DNA of 10,581 nucleotides from Pseudomonadota bacterium (GTDB lineage Bacteria; Desulfobacterota; Desulfobacteria; Desulfobacterales; Desulfosarcinaceae). The DNA lies in the NCBI GenBank assembly GCA_023435265.1, contig JAEYRZ010000157.1, positions 1 to 10,581 of the forward strand, written 5' to 3'. Below, piece by piece: positions 1 through 6,917 of this stretch. A program made the position numbers and the translations under genes. The first letter of the stretch is position 1, and every line of letters starts with the position of its first letter. The notes under the pieces were generated by a model. That model did no database searches. It was not told where the DNA came from and worked only from the letters and a program-made list of their open reading frames with translations.

Positions 1-373
1 TCTTGATGCTGGCCAGCGAGGCGCCGATCAGTTCCACCCCGTACTGTTCCAGCACACCCATTTCGGCGACTTTGACGGCTGTGTTGAGGCCGGTCTGACC
101 GCCCAGCGTCGGCAGCAGGGCGTCGGGACGTTCGGCTTCGATGATCCGGGCCACGATCTCGGGCGTGACCGGCTCGACATAGGTGCGGTCGGCGGTTTCC
201 GGATCGGTCATGATGGTGGCCGGATTGGAATTGACCAGGACCACCTGATAGCCCTCTTCCTTGAGCGCCTTGCAGGCCTGGGTGCCGGAATAGTCGAACT
301 CGCAGGCCTGCCCGATGATGATAGGTCCGGCACCGATGATCAGAATCTTCTGAATGTCCGTTCGCTTGGGCAT
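1..373 (-). CDS. carB: Carbamoyl-phosphate synthetase large subunit, N-terminal fragment (cut by window edge)
   Basis: Large (synthetase) subunit of carbamoyl-phosphate synthetase. It uses ammonia channelled from CarA, bicarbonate and two ATP to make carbamoyl phosphate in the cytoplasm, for pyrimidine and arginine synthesis. Only the first 124 codons are present; the gene continues past position 1. The protein starts MPKRTDIQKILIIGAGPIII, the usual CarB opening, with the glycine-rich loop of the pre-ATP-grasp domain. The family blocks GQACEFDYSGTQACKAL, NSNPATIMTDPE, DRTYVEPVTPE and LPTLGGQTGLN follow in order. The start is the ATG at 373-371, seven bases after the carA stop codon, so the two genes are almost certainly co-transcribed and translationally coupled. 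No strong Shine-Dalgarno is seen, which fits coupling. The ATP-grasp domains proper, the oligomerisation domain and the allosteric domain lie outside the window. Confidence 0.97.
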   Translation of the reverse strand, partial: MPKRTDIQKILIIGAGPIIIGQACEFDYSGTQACKALKEEGYQVVLVNSNPATIMTDPETADRTYVEPVTPEIVARIIEAERPDALLPTLGGQTGLNTAVKVAEMGVLEQYGVELIGASLASIK

Positions 374-380
374 GGGCGTT

Positions 381-1577
381 TTAACTCGAGCGGGGTATGG
401 CCGCGATCTGTCCGGGCGGGAGGTCGGCGGGCTCCCGGCAGATGCCGTGCCGGCCGTCCATCAGGCCGCGGAACTGATCGAAGAGATAACGTGCGTCGTG
501 CGGGCCGGGCGCGGCTTCGGGATGATACTGAACCGCCAGCAGCGGCAGTTCCCTGTGCCGGAAGCCTTCCAGCGTGTTGTCGTTGAGGTTGACGTGCGTG
601 ATTTCGACGGCCTGCCCGGCGAGGCTGTCGATGTCCACGGCGAAGCCATGATTCTGGGAGGTGATTTCGACCCTGCCGGTCAAAAGGTTCTTCACCGGCT
701 GGTTGATCCCGCGGTGCCCGAATTTGAGCTTGTAGGTCCGGCCCCCCAGGGCCAATCCCAAAATCTGGTGTCCCAGGCAGATGCCGAACATCGGCCGGAA
801 GTCGAGCAGCGCCCGCACGGTTTCGATGCCGTAGCGCACCGGTTCCGGGTCACCGGGGCCGTTGGAAAGAAAGATGCCGTCCGGTTCCATGCGCCGGATG
901 GCGGCGGCGTCCATAAAGGCCGGGACCACGATCACCTCCATGCCGCGCGCGGTCAGATTGCGCAGGATGTTGTACTTGATGCCGAAATCGAGGGCCACCA
1001 CCGCAAACCGGGCGCCGCGCCGGCGAAAAAGGCCGGGGCCGGGAGGCTGGTCGATCCGCTCGGGAGCGTCGCCCCACCAGCGGTAGGGACGCCCGGTGGT
1101 CACCGTTTGCGCCAGGTCCAGCCCCGCCATAGCGGGCAAAGCCCGCGCTTTGGCCGCCAGGACCGCGGGATCGAGTTCGCTGGTGGAGAGCATGGCTCGC
1201 ATGGCGCCGCCGGTGCGGATGTGGCGCGTCAAGGCCCGCGTATCGAGATCTTCGACTCCCAGGACGGCGTGGCGCCTGAGATAGTCGGCCAATGTCCCGG
1301 TGGCTCGGAAGTTACTCGGAAAAGGCTGGTACTCGCGCACCAGAAAAGCGGCCACTTGAACCCGTTCGGATTCGACATCCTCGGGATTGACGCCGTAATT
1401 CCCGATCAGGGGATAGGTCATGGCGACCATCTGCCCGTTGTAGGAAGGATCGGTCAACACCTCCTGATAGCCGCTCATTCCGGTGTTGAAAACCACCTCA
1501 CCCCCCACCTCACCGGGACCGGTGAAGGATCGGCAGGGGAAGGTCCTTCCATCTTCGAGTGCCAGTAACGCTTTCAT
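381..1577 (-). CDS. carA: Carbamoyl-phosphate synthetase small subunit (glutaminase)
   Basis: Hydrolyses glutamine and passes ammonia to CarB. The protein is 398 residues, slightly longer than the roughly 382 of E. coli CarA; the excess is mostly a C-terminal tail after residue 375. Residues 1-150 form the CarA-specific N-terminal domain, with FNTGMSGYQEVLTDPSY at 30-46. Residues 190-375 form a class I (triad) glutamine amidotransferase: the oxyanion-loop region LSNGPGDP (237-244), the nucleophile elbow FGICLGHQ with Cys267, and QYHPEA with His352 and Glu354. The catalytic triad is therefore intact. The ATG at 1577 gives a start aligned with the family (MKALLALEDG); the upstream Shine-Dalgarno is weak. 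carB follows after seven bases. A hairpin with a T-run lies about 40 bases upstream of the start and could attenuate this gene or terminate the preceding operon. Confidence 0.97.
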   Translation of the reverse strand: MKALLALEDGRTFPCRSFTGPGEVGGEVVFNTGMSGYQEVLTDPSYNGQMVAMTYPLIGNYGVNPEDVESERVQVAAFLVREYQPFPSNFRATGTLADYLRRHAVLGVEDLDTRALTRHIRTGGAMRAMLSTSELDPAVLAAKARALPAMAGLDLAQTVTTGRPYRWWGDAPERIDQPPGPGLFRRRGARFAVVALDFGIKYNILRNLTARGMEVIVVPAFMDAAAIRRMEPDGIFLSNGPGDPEPVRYGIETVRALLDFRPMFGICLGHQILGLALGGRTYKLKFGHRGINQPVKNLLTGRVEITSQNHGFAVDIDSLAGQAVEITHVNLNDNTLEGFRHRELPLLAVQYHPEAAPGPHDARYLFDQFRGLMDGRHGICREPADLPPGQIAAIPRSS

Positions 1578-1618
1578 TCGGTATCCATGCAGCGCAGCGA
1601 TTTGATTCCGAGCGGGAC

Positions 1619-1654
1619 AAAAATCGCGCCGGACAACTTCGGCCCGGCGCGATT
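1619..1654 (-). terminator. Rho-independent terminator (end of GOGAT operon) or carA leader attenuator
   Basis: A perfect 11-bp stem pairs AATCGCGCCGG (1622-1632) with CCGGCGCGATT (1644-1654) around an 11-base loop. Read on the minus strand it is followed at once by a run of five T (1623-1619), the form of an intrinsic terminator. On the plus strand no T-run follows, so it is directional for minus-strand transcripts. It lies about 160 bases beyond the stop of the GOGAT fusion gene and about 40 bases before carA, so either role is possible. Confidence 0.75.
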
Positions 1655-1663
1655 CGACCGGTA

Positions 1664-1692
1664 TACATACTCAAAATTGCCCGCTCAATCAA
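1664..1692 (-). promoter_or_regulatory. Candidate sigma-70-type promoter for carAB
   Basis: On the minus strand TTGATT (1692-1687) and TATGTA (1669-1664) stand 17 bases apart, each matching four or five of the six consensus positions. Transcription would begin near 1657, just before the hairpin at 1654-1619, giving carA a leader that opens with a terminator-like stem. This is a pattern match only. No better promoter is visible between the hairpin and carA. Confidence 0.35.
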
Positions 1693-1707
1693 GGGTGTAT
1701 TCGAGTT

Positions 1708-1803
1708 GACGGGTTTACGGGCCAGCGGGTTGGGGGTGGTTCAATCTGTACGAGGTCGAGTGGATATGAATAAACCCCATTCGACAGGGACCGTAAACCC
1801 GTC
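1708..1803. repeat. 13-bp perfect inverted repeat with 70-base spacer
   Basis: GACGGGTTTACGG (1708-1720) is the exact reverse complement of 1791-1803. Inside the spacer a second hairpin pairs 1755-1763 with 1777-1785 (nine pairs counting one G-U on the plus strand; one mismatch on the minus strand). The outer arm starts ten bases beyond the stop codon of the GOGAT fusion gene, so the element is in its 3' untranslated region. It has no T-run and is not a simple terminator. It could be a transcript-stabilising structure, a dispersed palindromic repeat or a small structured RNA. Confidence 0.6.
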
Positions 1804-1812
1804 CGCTTTCGC

Positions 1813-4143
1813 TTACTCCAGCGGGGTGTTCTCGACCAGATTCCATATCCCGCACGGACACGCTCCTGCGCAGAAGCCGCAGCCGATGCAGCGTTGCGCG
1901 TCGACCGCGTATTCGAAAACCCCTTCGCCTTTATCGACGCGCGAAATGGCGTTTTCAGGGCAGGCCGCGATGCAGACGCCGCAGTCGCGGCATTGGCCGC
2001 AGGAAGCGCACTGGCTGCCGCACTGTTCGAGACTTTCGTAGCGCACCACCCGCGGGTCATAATATTCCAGCGTGACACGCTGCATGTCGATGGCCTGGCG
2101 TGCGTCGCAAACCGCTGCGCATCCGGTCAGGAGTGCATCGATCGCTTCGGCGGCGCGTCGGCCGGCGCCGATGGCGTCGGTGAGCAGTCCGGGGCGCACC
2201 ACATCGCCGATGGCGAAAACCTTCGCATGGGTCGTCCGGTAATCGGCGTCCACCTTGACAAAGCCTTTTTCGAGGTCGATTTCGGGCGGCAGGAAATCGA
2301 CCTCGGGCGCATCGCCGATCGAGACGATCACCGTGTCGGCCGGAATAAGCTCGCCGCCGGCGATCTGTACGCCGGCCTCGGTGACGGCCTCGGTGGTCAC
2401 GGGCCAGCGGAACGTGGCGCCGGCGCTTTCGGCGGCCGCCCGCTCCTTGCCGAAAGAAGCCGGTGCCTGCACATCGAGCAGCGTGATTTCCACGGCGCCC
2501 AGCCGGGCCGCTTCGGCCGCTACATCGCAGCCCACATTGCCGGCGCCGATAATCACCACCTTTTGACCGGCGGCGGCCTTGCCGGACTTGGCCGCGGCCA
2601 GGAAATCGAGCGCCGGCACCAACCGTTCGCTGCCCGGAACGCGCAGCAGGCGCGGCTTCTGCGCGCCGGAGGCGATGACCACGATATCGTGGTCCTCAAT
2701 CAACTGCGCCATATCGCTGCGACCCAGGCTCTGCCCAAGGTGCACCTGGGGCAAAACCTTCCGGATACGCGCCAGTTCCGCTTCGAAAACCTCCTGGGGC
2801 AGGCGGCTGGCCGGAATCGCCGCCGCGATTTTACCTCCCAGCGCCGGAGCGGTGTCGTAAACCGTCGGCGCATGCCCTTTGAGCCGCAGCTGCCAGGCCA
2901 CCGAGATGCCGGCCGGTCCGCCGCCGACCACTGCGATAGTGCCTCCTGTGACCGGCGGCAGTTCGGGGATCTCGGCCGCGATGCTGGCCCGCCCCAGTTG
3001 GCTTACATCCACCGGCGCCATCAAGGCGGAATGCCGGGTGCAGGACTGCATGCACAGGTTGGGGCACAAATAACCGCATATGGTCGCCGGAAACGGCGTA
3101 TAGTCCAGGGCCAGTTGTACCGCTTCATCCACGCGCCCTTCGCGCACCAGCCGCCAGCGTTGTTGCACCGGGACTCCCGTGGGGCAGCCGGCCTCGCAGG
3201 GGGCCTTGTAGGCGGCATTTTCCCAGACCGGCACGCGGCGGCGCAGTTCGCCGCGCGTGATCACGGGAACCGGGCTGCGGTCCAGCTGGGTCAGATCGCC
3301 GATAAGCCCGCCCCGGCCCAACGTTCGGTCCCAGACCTGGGCGAGGAAGTCGGCCATGGGCCGTTTGACTTTCCCGAAACGTTCCTGGGGCGAACGCGCC
3401 CTGAGGCATTGCCACTGCTCGCGGCGGGCCAGCTGGTCGAAAAATTCGGGGTGCCCGATGCGTGCCAAAAATTCTTTCAAGCGCTTTTCGAGCCAGCGCC
3501 ATTCCGCATCGTCGATGGGCACCTGCCGGGCGTCGTTCCGGCTGAACCCCCGCTGGGGGCCGCGAAAATAGACTTTTCCGCCCACCATGCCCACCAGCGG
3601 CCGATAACCGAGCACGTTACCCGCATTCTGGGGATTGTGCCCGCAGACCACCGCCACGCCGCCGGCCATGAATTCACCGAAGTAATCGCCGGCCGAACCC
3701 AGCACCCACAACTCGGGCGGCGCAAACCGCGGATTGTGCTTGGTCATGGTCATGCCGCGCGCCCCGATGCTGCCGGAAACGTAGACGCGCCCCTGTGCCA
3801 TCGCGTTGGCCGTTCCGTTCGTGGCATTGCCGTGCACCACGATCGTCGCGCCGGCATTGAGCCAGCCCACATCGTCGGACGCCGGACCGTCCACATCGAT
3901 CTCGGTATTGGGAAAGCCCATGGCGCCCACGCGTTGTCCCACCGGTCCTTTGATGCGCACGTGAACCGTACGCTCGCCGCCGCTCCACAGGCGTCCGCCG
4001 ATGCCGTGCTGACCGTATGCCTCGACCAGCAGGCGGCTGTGGCCCTGGGCCACAGCGGCTTGAATATGTTCTTCGAGCAGGCGGGATTCGATTCGCCGGC
4101 CGTGAATCCTGCCGGGTATCACCTGATAGGGTTCGCTATGCAT
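1813..4143 (-). CDS. gltD: Glutamate synthase fusion: GltB GXGXG domain + GltD-like FAD/NAD oxidoreductase + C-terminal ferredoxin
   Basis: Third gene of the split GOGAT operon, 776 residues. Residues about 20-230 form the right-handed beta-helix (GXGXG) domain that closes large GltB, seen as regular glycine turns such as YGQHGIGGRLWSGG (43-56), GQGRVYVSGSIGARG-like repeats (117-130) and FMAGGVAVVCGH (158-169). Residues 310-370 carry the GltD-type N-terminal cysteines (C316, C320, C356, C360, C364, C368) expected to hold two [4Fe-4S] clusters. FAD binding is at VVGGGPAG (405-412) and FAIGDVV (643-649); the NAD(P)H fold is at IIGAGNVG (531-538). Residues 708-764 form a bacterial ferredoxin domain with two CxxCxxCxxxCP motifs (C718-C728, C752-C762) and three extra cysteines just before them. 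It should oxidise NAD(P)H or accept ferredoxin electrons and pass them to the FMN subunit. GGAG stands seven bases before the ATG, 23 bases after the previous gene. Beta-strand 2 ends in Asp557 and lacks the NADPH-type arginine pair. No signal peptide is seen, so it is cytoplasmic. The GXGXG-GltD fusion differs from enteric GltB/GltD. Confidence 0.9.
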   Translation of the reverse strand: MHSEPYQVIPGRIHGRRIESRLLEEHIQAAVAQGHSRLLVEAYGQHGIGGRLWSGGERTVHVRIKGPVGQRVGAMGFPNTEIDVDGPASDDVGWLNAGATIVVHGNATNGTANAMAQGRVYVSGSIGARGMTMTKHNPRFAPPELWVLGSAGDYFGEFMAGGVAVVCGHNPQNAGNVLGYRPLVGMVGGKVYFRGPQRGFSRNDARQVPIDDAEWRWLEKRLKEFLARIGHPEFFDQLARREQWQCLRARSPQERFGKVKRPMADFLAQVWDRTLGRGGLIGDLTQLDRSPVPVITRGELRRRVPVWENAAYKAPCEAGCPTGVPVQQRWRLVREGRVDEAVQLALDYTPFPATICGYLCPNLCMQSCTRHSALMAPVDVSQLGRASIAAEIPELPPVTGGTIAVVGGGPAGISVAWQLRLKGHAPTVYDTAPALGGKIAAAIPASRLPQEVFEAELARIRKVLPQVHLGQSLGRSDMAQLIEDHDIVVIASGAQKPRLLRVPGSERLVPALDFLAAAKSGKAAAGQKVVIIGAGNVGCDVAAEAARLGAVEITLLDVQAPASFGKERAAAESAGATFRWPVTTEAVTEAGVQIAGGELIPADTVIVSIGDAPEVDFLPPEIDLEKGFVKVDADYRTTHAKVFAIGDVVRPGLLTDAIGAGRRAAEAIDALLTGCAAVCDARQAIDMQRVTLEYYDPRVVRYESLEQCGSQCASCGQCRDCGVCIAACPENAISRVDKGEGVFEYAVDAQRCIGCGFCAGACPCGIWNLVENTPLE

Positions 4144-4149
4144 CGTTCA

Positions 4150-4153
4150 CTCC
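4150..4153 (-). promoter_or_regulatory. Shine-Dalgarno GGAG of GXGXG-GltD fusion gene
   Basis: GGAG on the minus strand lies seven bases before the ATG at 4143, within the 23-base gap after the FMN-subunit gene. It supports an independent start and the N-terminus MHSEPYQVIP. Confidence 0.7.
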
Positions 4154-4166
4154 GCTTGGCGTACTT

Positions 4167-5801
4167 TCAGATAACGTACTGGATGCCGAGCCGCTCGGCG
4201 GCATCGCGGTCCCCGATCCCCAGCGCGTCGGACATCCCGATCGGCAGGGAGGTCGACCGCCCCAGCGGTGCGACGATCTTCCTGAGTTCGGTGTCGAAGC
4301 TCAGGAACACATCGACGACGCGCTCGGCCACCTGATCCACATCCAAACGCCGGTACAGGCGCGGATCCTGGGACGTGATGCCTTTGGGGCACTGGCCGAT
4401 GTTGCAGATGTTGCAGCGGTCGGCCTCGGAGCCCAGGCAGCCCGCAGCGGCCTGCATCATGTATTTGCCGATCTGCACCCCGCTGGCGCCCAGCATGATC
4501 AGCGCGGCCGCATTGGCCGCCAGGTTACCGTTCTTACCCACACCGCCGCCCGCGAAGATGGGGATCTCGTTCTGCTTGCCCGCCTTCACCAGGTCCAGGT
4601 AGGCGTCGCGCACATTGGTGGCGATGGGATGGCCCATATGGTTCATGGAGACGTTGTAGGCCGCGCCGGTCCCGCCGTCCTCGCCGTCGATGGCCAGGCC
4701 CGCCGCATAGGGATTGCGCGTCAGGTTGTTGAGCACGGCCTTGGCCGTGGAGGTGCCCGAAATCTTGATATAGACCGGCACGCGGAAGCCCCAGGCCATG
4801 GACATGCTCTGGATCATTTTGGCCACCGCCTCTTCGATGGAATATTTGGTCTGGTGGGTCGGCGGGCTGGGCAGGTTCACGCCCTGCGGCACACCCCGGA
4901 TGGCGGCGATCAGCTTGTTGACCTTGTACCACATCAGCAGGCCGCCGTCGCCCGGCTTGGCCCCCTGGCCGTATTTGACCTCGATGGCGCATGGATCTTC
5001 CTGCATCTCGGGAAGGGCGTGGATGATTTCGTCCCAGCCGAAATAGCCGCTGGCGATCTGCAGGATGGTGTACTTGAGAAAACGGCTGCGCAGCAGCCGC
5101 GGCGGACAACCGCCCTCGCCCGTGCAGATGCGCACCGGCAGGCCCAGTTCCTCGTTCAGGTAGGCCACGCCCAGTTGCAGGCCTTCCCACATGCTGGGCG
5201 ACAGTGCGCCGAAAGACATGCCGCCGATCATCAGCGGGTAGATCTCGCGCACCGGCGGGATCCAGCCGTTTTCCTTGAGACACGAAAGATTCTGCTCGGG
5301 CGGCAGGACCCGGCCCAGAAGCGTGCGCAGCTCGAACTCGTGCCGGCCGGCATCCAATGCCGGGTCGGTGAGCATCGAAATGCGGATGAACTTGATCTGG
5401 TCCAGGAGACCGCCGGGCGCATTGCGCCGTCCGCCGCGGTTGCGCGGCTGTCCGCCGCGGTTGATGTGAAATCGCAGCTTGTCGGCCTCGTCCGAGCGCA
5501 TGGGCGTAATCGCGTCATTGGGACACACCAGGCTGCACATGGCGCAGCCCACGCAGGCATGCGCCGGATCGGATTTCTGGCGGATGCCGTGGTAGGTTTC
5601 GTACGTGTTGCCGGGCGCCCGGGAGCCATCAAGAACGGCGTCCAGGCGCCGCTTGCGGAAAACGCCCAGCGCGATGGCCCGGACCGGACAGGCCGCCGTG
5701 CACCGCCCGCACAAGGCGCATTTGGCTTTGTCCCACGCGACCTGCCAGGGCAGGTCCTTGATGCTCAATGTGGAAGGGGTAATGGGTCGATCTGCGAGCA
5801 T
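4167..5801 (-). CDS. gltB: Glutamate synthase FMN-binding synthase subunit with N-terminal 2[4Fe-4S] ferredoxin
   Basis: Second gene of the split GOGAT operon, 544 residues. It corresponds to the FMN domain of GltB, where 2-oxoglutarate and channelled ammonia are reductively joined to glutamate. Residues 15-100 are a ferredoxin-like domain with C28-x2-C31-x2-C34-x3-C38-P and C83-x2-C86-x2-C89-x3-C93-P. From residue 130 comes the TIM-barrel synthase: IGGMSFGALS (192-201), TGEGG (227-231), KYGQGAKPGDGG (276-287), LPSPPTHQTKYSIEE (310-324), KISGTS (346-351), DGGTGA (375-380), and the phosphate-loop stretch AGGGVGKNGN to GASGVQIGKYMM (417-449). Cysteines at 455, 463, 466 and 471, before PKGITSQDPRLYRR, match the 3Fe-4S loop region of GltB. 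The central linker domain of enteric GltB is absent, as in archaeal-type enzymes. AGGAGGT sits seven bases before the ATG and fixes the start, so the gene overlaps the previous one by 37 bases. Confidence 0.95.
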   Translation of the reverse strand: MLADRPITPSTLSIKDLPWQVAWDKAKCALCGRCTAACPVRAIALGVFRKRRLDAVLDGSRAPGNTYETYHGIRQKSDPAHACVGCAMCSLVCPNDAITPMRSDEADKLRFHINRGGQPRNRGGRRNAPGGLLDQIKFIRISMLTDPALDAGRHEFELRTLLGRVLPPEQNLSCLKENGWIPPVREIYPLMIGGMSFGALSPSMWEGLQLGVAYLNEELGLPVRICTGEGGCPPRLLRSRFLKYTILQIASGYFGWDEIIHALPEMQEDPCAIEVKYGQGAKPGDGGLLMWYKVNKLIAAIRGVPQGVNLPSPPTHQTKYSIEEAVAKMIQSMSMAWGFRVPVYIKISGTSTAKAVLNNLTRNPYAAGLAIDGEDGGTGAAYNVSMNHMGHPIATNVRDAYLDLVKAGKQNEIPIFAGGGVGKNGNLAANAAALIMLGASGVQIGKYMMQAAAGCLGSEADRCNICNIGQCPKGITSQDPRLYRRLDVDQVAERVVDVFLSFDTELRKIVAPLGRSTSLPIGMSDALGIGDRDAAERLGIQYVI

Positions 5802-6895
5802 AGGGCTACCTCCTGGCGGTCCGGTCCGACGATCGCCGTATCAAGATGCATCGGTTGAAAATCGCGGCTCTTGTCCCGCTCGGGAATGGCCGCGTCCAGG
5901 CCGCACATCTCGGAACTGAACGCCCAGCACCCGGCTTTACCGCCGACCACGCCCGGCCGCAGTTTCTTGCGGTCCTGCACCATGAAGAGCGTGTGGTCGG
6001 GCAGGCATCCGATCACGCAGTTGGGCCCGTCGATGGCCAGGCGGCGGCAACTGTGCTTCAGGTGTTTGAGAAACTCGCCGTTGGGGTGATTCTGCAGACT
6101 TTCATCCAGCAGCGGGGTGATCACGTGTTTGTAGACCGGCAGGCCGAACCCCAGCCGGTGCAGCGTGTAATGCAGGATGTGGGTGAACACTTCTGAGTCC
6201 GACTGGTATCCCGTATAGGCTGGAACGTTGCGCGAAAGCAGGTATTCGCGGATGGGCACGAAAGCCGTATTCTCGCCGTTGGTCATCGTGGCGTAGCCCT
6301 GGATGAAGAACGGATGACAGGCATACAGGTTGATTGCGTAGTTGGTGTTCTGTCGGCCCTGGGCCATGATCACGCGCGCGTTGAGTTCTTTGCGCTCGAA
6401 GCCCAGATATTTGGCCACCATGCCGGGATCGGCGATTTCCTTGAGCATGATCACGTCGGGCCAGAAAGAAAAAACGATCATATCTTCTTCGGCTTCGCCC
6501 ATGGCGCGCAGCTGCAGGCGGATGTTGACCAGGCGCTCCCAGAGCACGGGATGCGGCAGGCCCTCCCATTCTTCGGGGTATTCGTAGGCCCGGATCAGGT
6601 AGACATCCCGCCGGGGCGTCCCCGGCGGTGGAATCTTGGGGATTTTGATGGAGATCTTGTACTTGGTCATGAAACCGCGATCCATCATGAATCGGTCCAG
6701 GCGCTTGATGCCGGCATCGGTGAAAATTCCCGAAAGGATGGGCGCCTCTTTCATTTCCTCGAAGGGCCCCGCCAGATCGCGCAAGAAGAGGCCAACGCCG
6801 GAACCGTCATGGCCTTCGCGCATCGCCTCCATGGCCTCGATGGCGACCATGGGCGAAAGCGGCGTCCGGCTGCTGATAGCGAATAAGCGGCACAT
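5765..6895 (-). CDS. Glutamate synthase glutamine amidotransferase subunit (class II, Ntn type)
   Basis: First gene of the split GOGAT operon, 376 residues. It should hydrolyse glutamine and supply ammonia to the FMN subunit encoded next. The protein begins MCRLFAISSR, so methionine removal exposes Cys2, the N-terminal nucleophile of class II amidotransferases. Other family signals are EGHDGSGVG (27-35, in the position of the usual R-G-x-D-x-x-G loop), TNGEN (205-209, the oxyanion-hole Asn-Gly) and YQSDSEVF (230-237, the substrate-binding SD-x-E). It matches domain 1 of archaeal-type split GltB rather than the roughly 420-residue domain of enteric GltB. The open frame continues far upstream with no family similarity. 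The start at 6895 is fixed by Cys2 and by AAGGAG seven bases before it. The last 12 codons overlap the start of the FMN-subunit gene. An alternative name would be a generic class II amidotransferase, but the context settles the role. Confidence 0.92.
   Translation of the reverse strand: MCRLFAISSRTPLSPMVAIEAMEAMREGHDGSGVGLFLRDLAGPFEEMKEAPILSGIFTDAGIKRLDRFMMDRGFMTKYKISIKIPKIPPPGTPRRDVYLIRAYEYPEEWEGLPHPVLWERLVNIRLQLRAMGEAEEDMIVFSFWPDVIMLKEIADPGMVAKYLGFERKELNARVIMAQGRQNTNYAINLYACHPFFIQGYATMTNGENTAFVPIREYLLSRNVPAYTGYQSDSEVFTHILHYTLHRLGFGLPVYKHVITPLLDESLQNHPNGEFLKHLKHSCRRLAIDGPNCVIGCLPDHTLFMVQDRKKLRPGVVGGKAGCWAFSSEMCGLDAAIPERDKSRDFQPMHLDTAIVGPDRQEVALCSQIDPLPLPH
5808..5814 (-). promoter_or_regulatory. 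Strong Shine-Dalgarno AGGAGGT inside upstream gene
   Basis: AGGAGGT ends six bases before the ATG at 5801. It lies inside the last codons of the amidotransferase gene and decides the FMN-subunit start, which creates the 37-base overlap between the two genes. Confidence 0.85.
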
Positions 6896-6902
6896 CGGTA
6901 TA

Positions 6903-6908
6903 CTCCTT
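6903..6908 (-). promoter_or_regulatory. Shine-Dalgarno AAGGAG of amidotransferase gene
   Basis: AAGGAG on the minus strand stands seven bases before the ATG at 6895. This selects the start that exposes the catalytic Cys2 rather than any start in the long open frame upstream. Confidence 0.85.
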
Positions 6909-6917
6909 GTGGCTTCC

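Noticed and set aside
354..1568. Long plus-strand open frame opposite carA
   Set aside because: It is antisense to a clearly recognisable carA, shows no family motif, and is explained by high G+C codon bias.
1574..1588. Four-codon mini-frame (ATG GAT ACC GAA TGA) overlapping the carA start
   Set aside because: Its stop overlaps the carA ATG as ATGA, which could couple translation, but it is too short to separate from chance and has no ribosome-binding site.
1671..1679. TCAAAATTG shared between the carA upstream region and 7051-7059
   Set aside because: A nine-base match in AT-rich promoter DNA is too weak to propose a shared operator.
1735..1760. GGTTCAATC stretch resembling a tRNA T-loop
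   Set aside because: No acceptor, D or anticodon arms can be drawn around it.
1708..1803. Integron attC site
   Set aside because: The size and paired ends are suggestive, but the core RYYYAAC/GTTRRRY motifs are absent, and no integrase or cassette is nearby.
1894..5858. Two long plus-strand open frames (about 813 and 613 codons) opposite the GOGAT genes
   Set aside because: They lie wholly or mainly antisense to conserved GOGAT domains, have low-complexity His/Gly/Ala/Arg-rich products, and show no recognisable motif.
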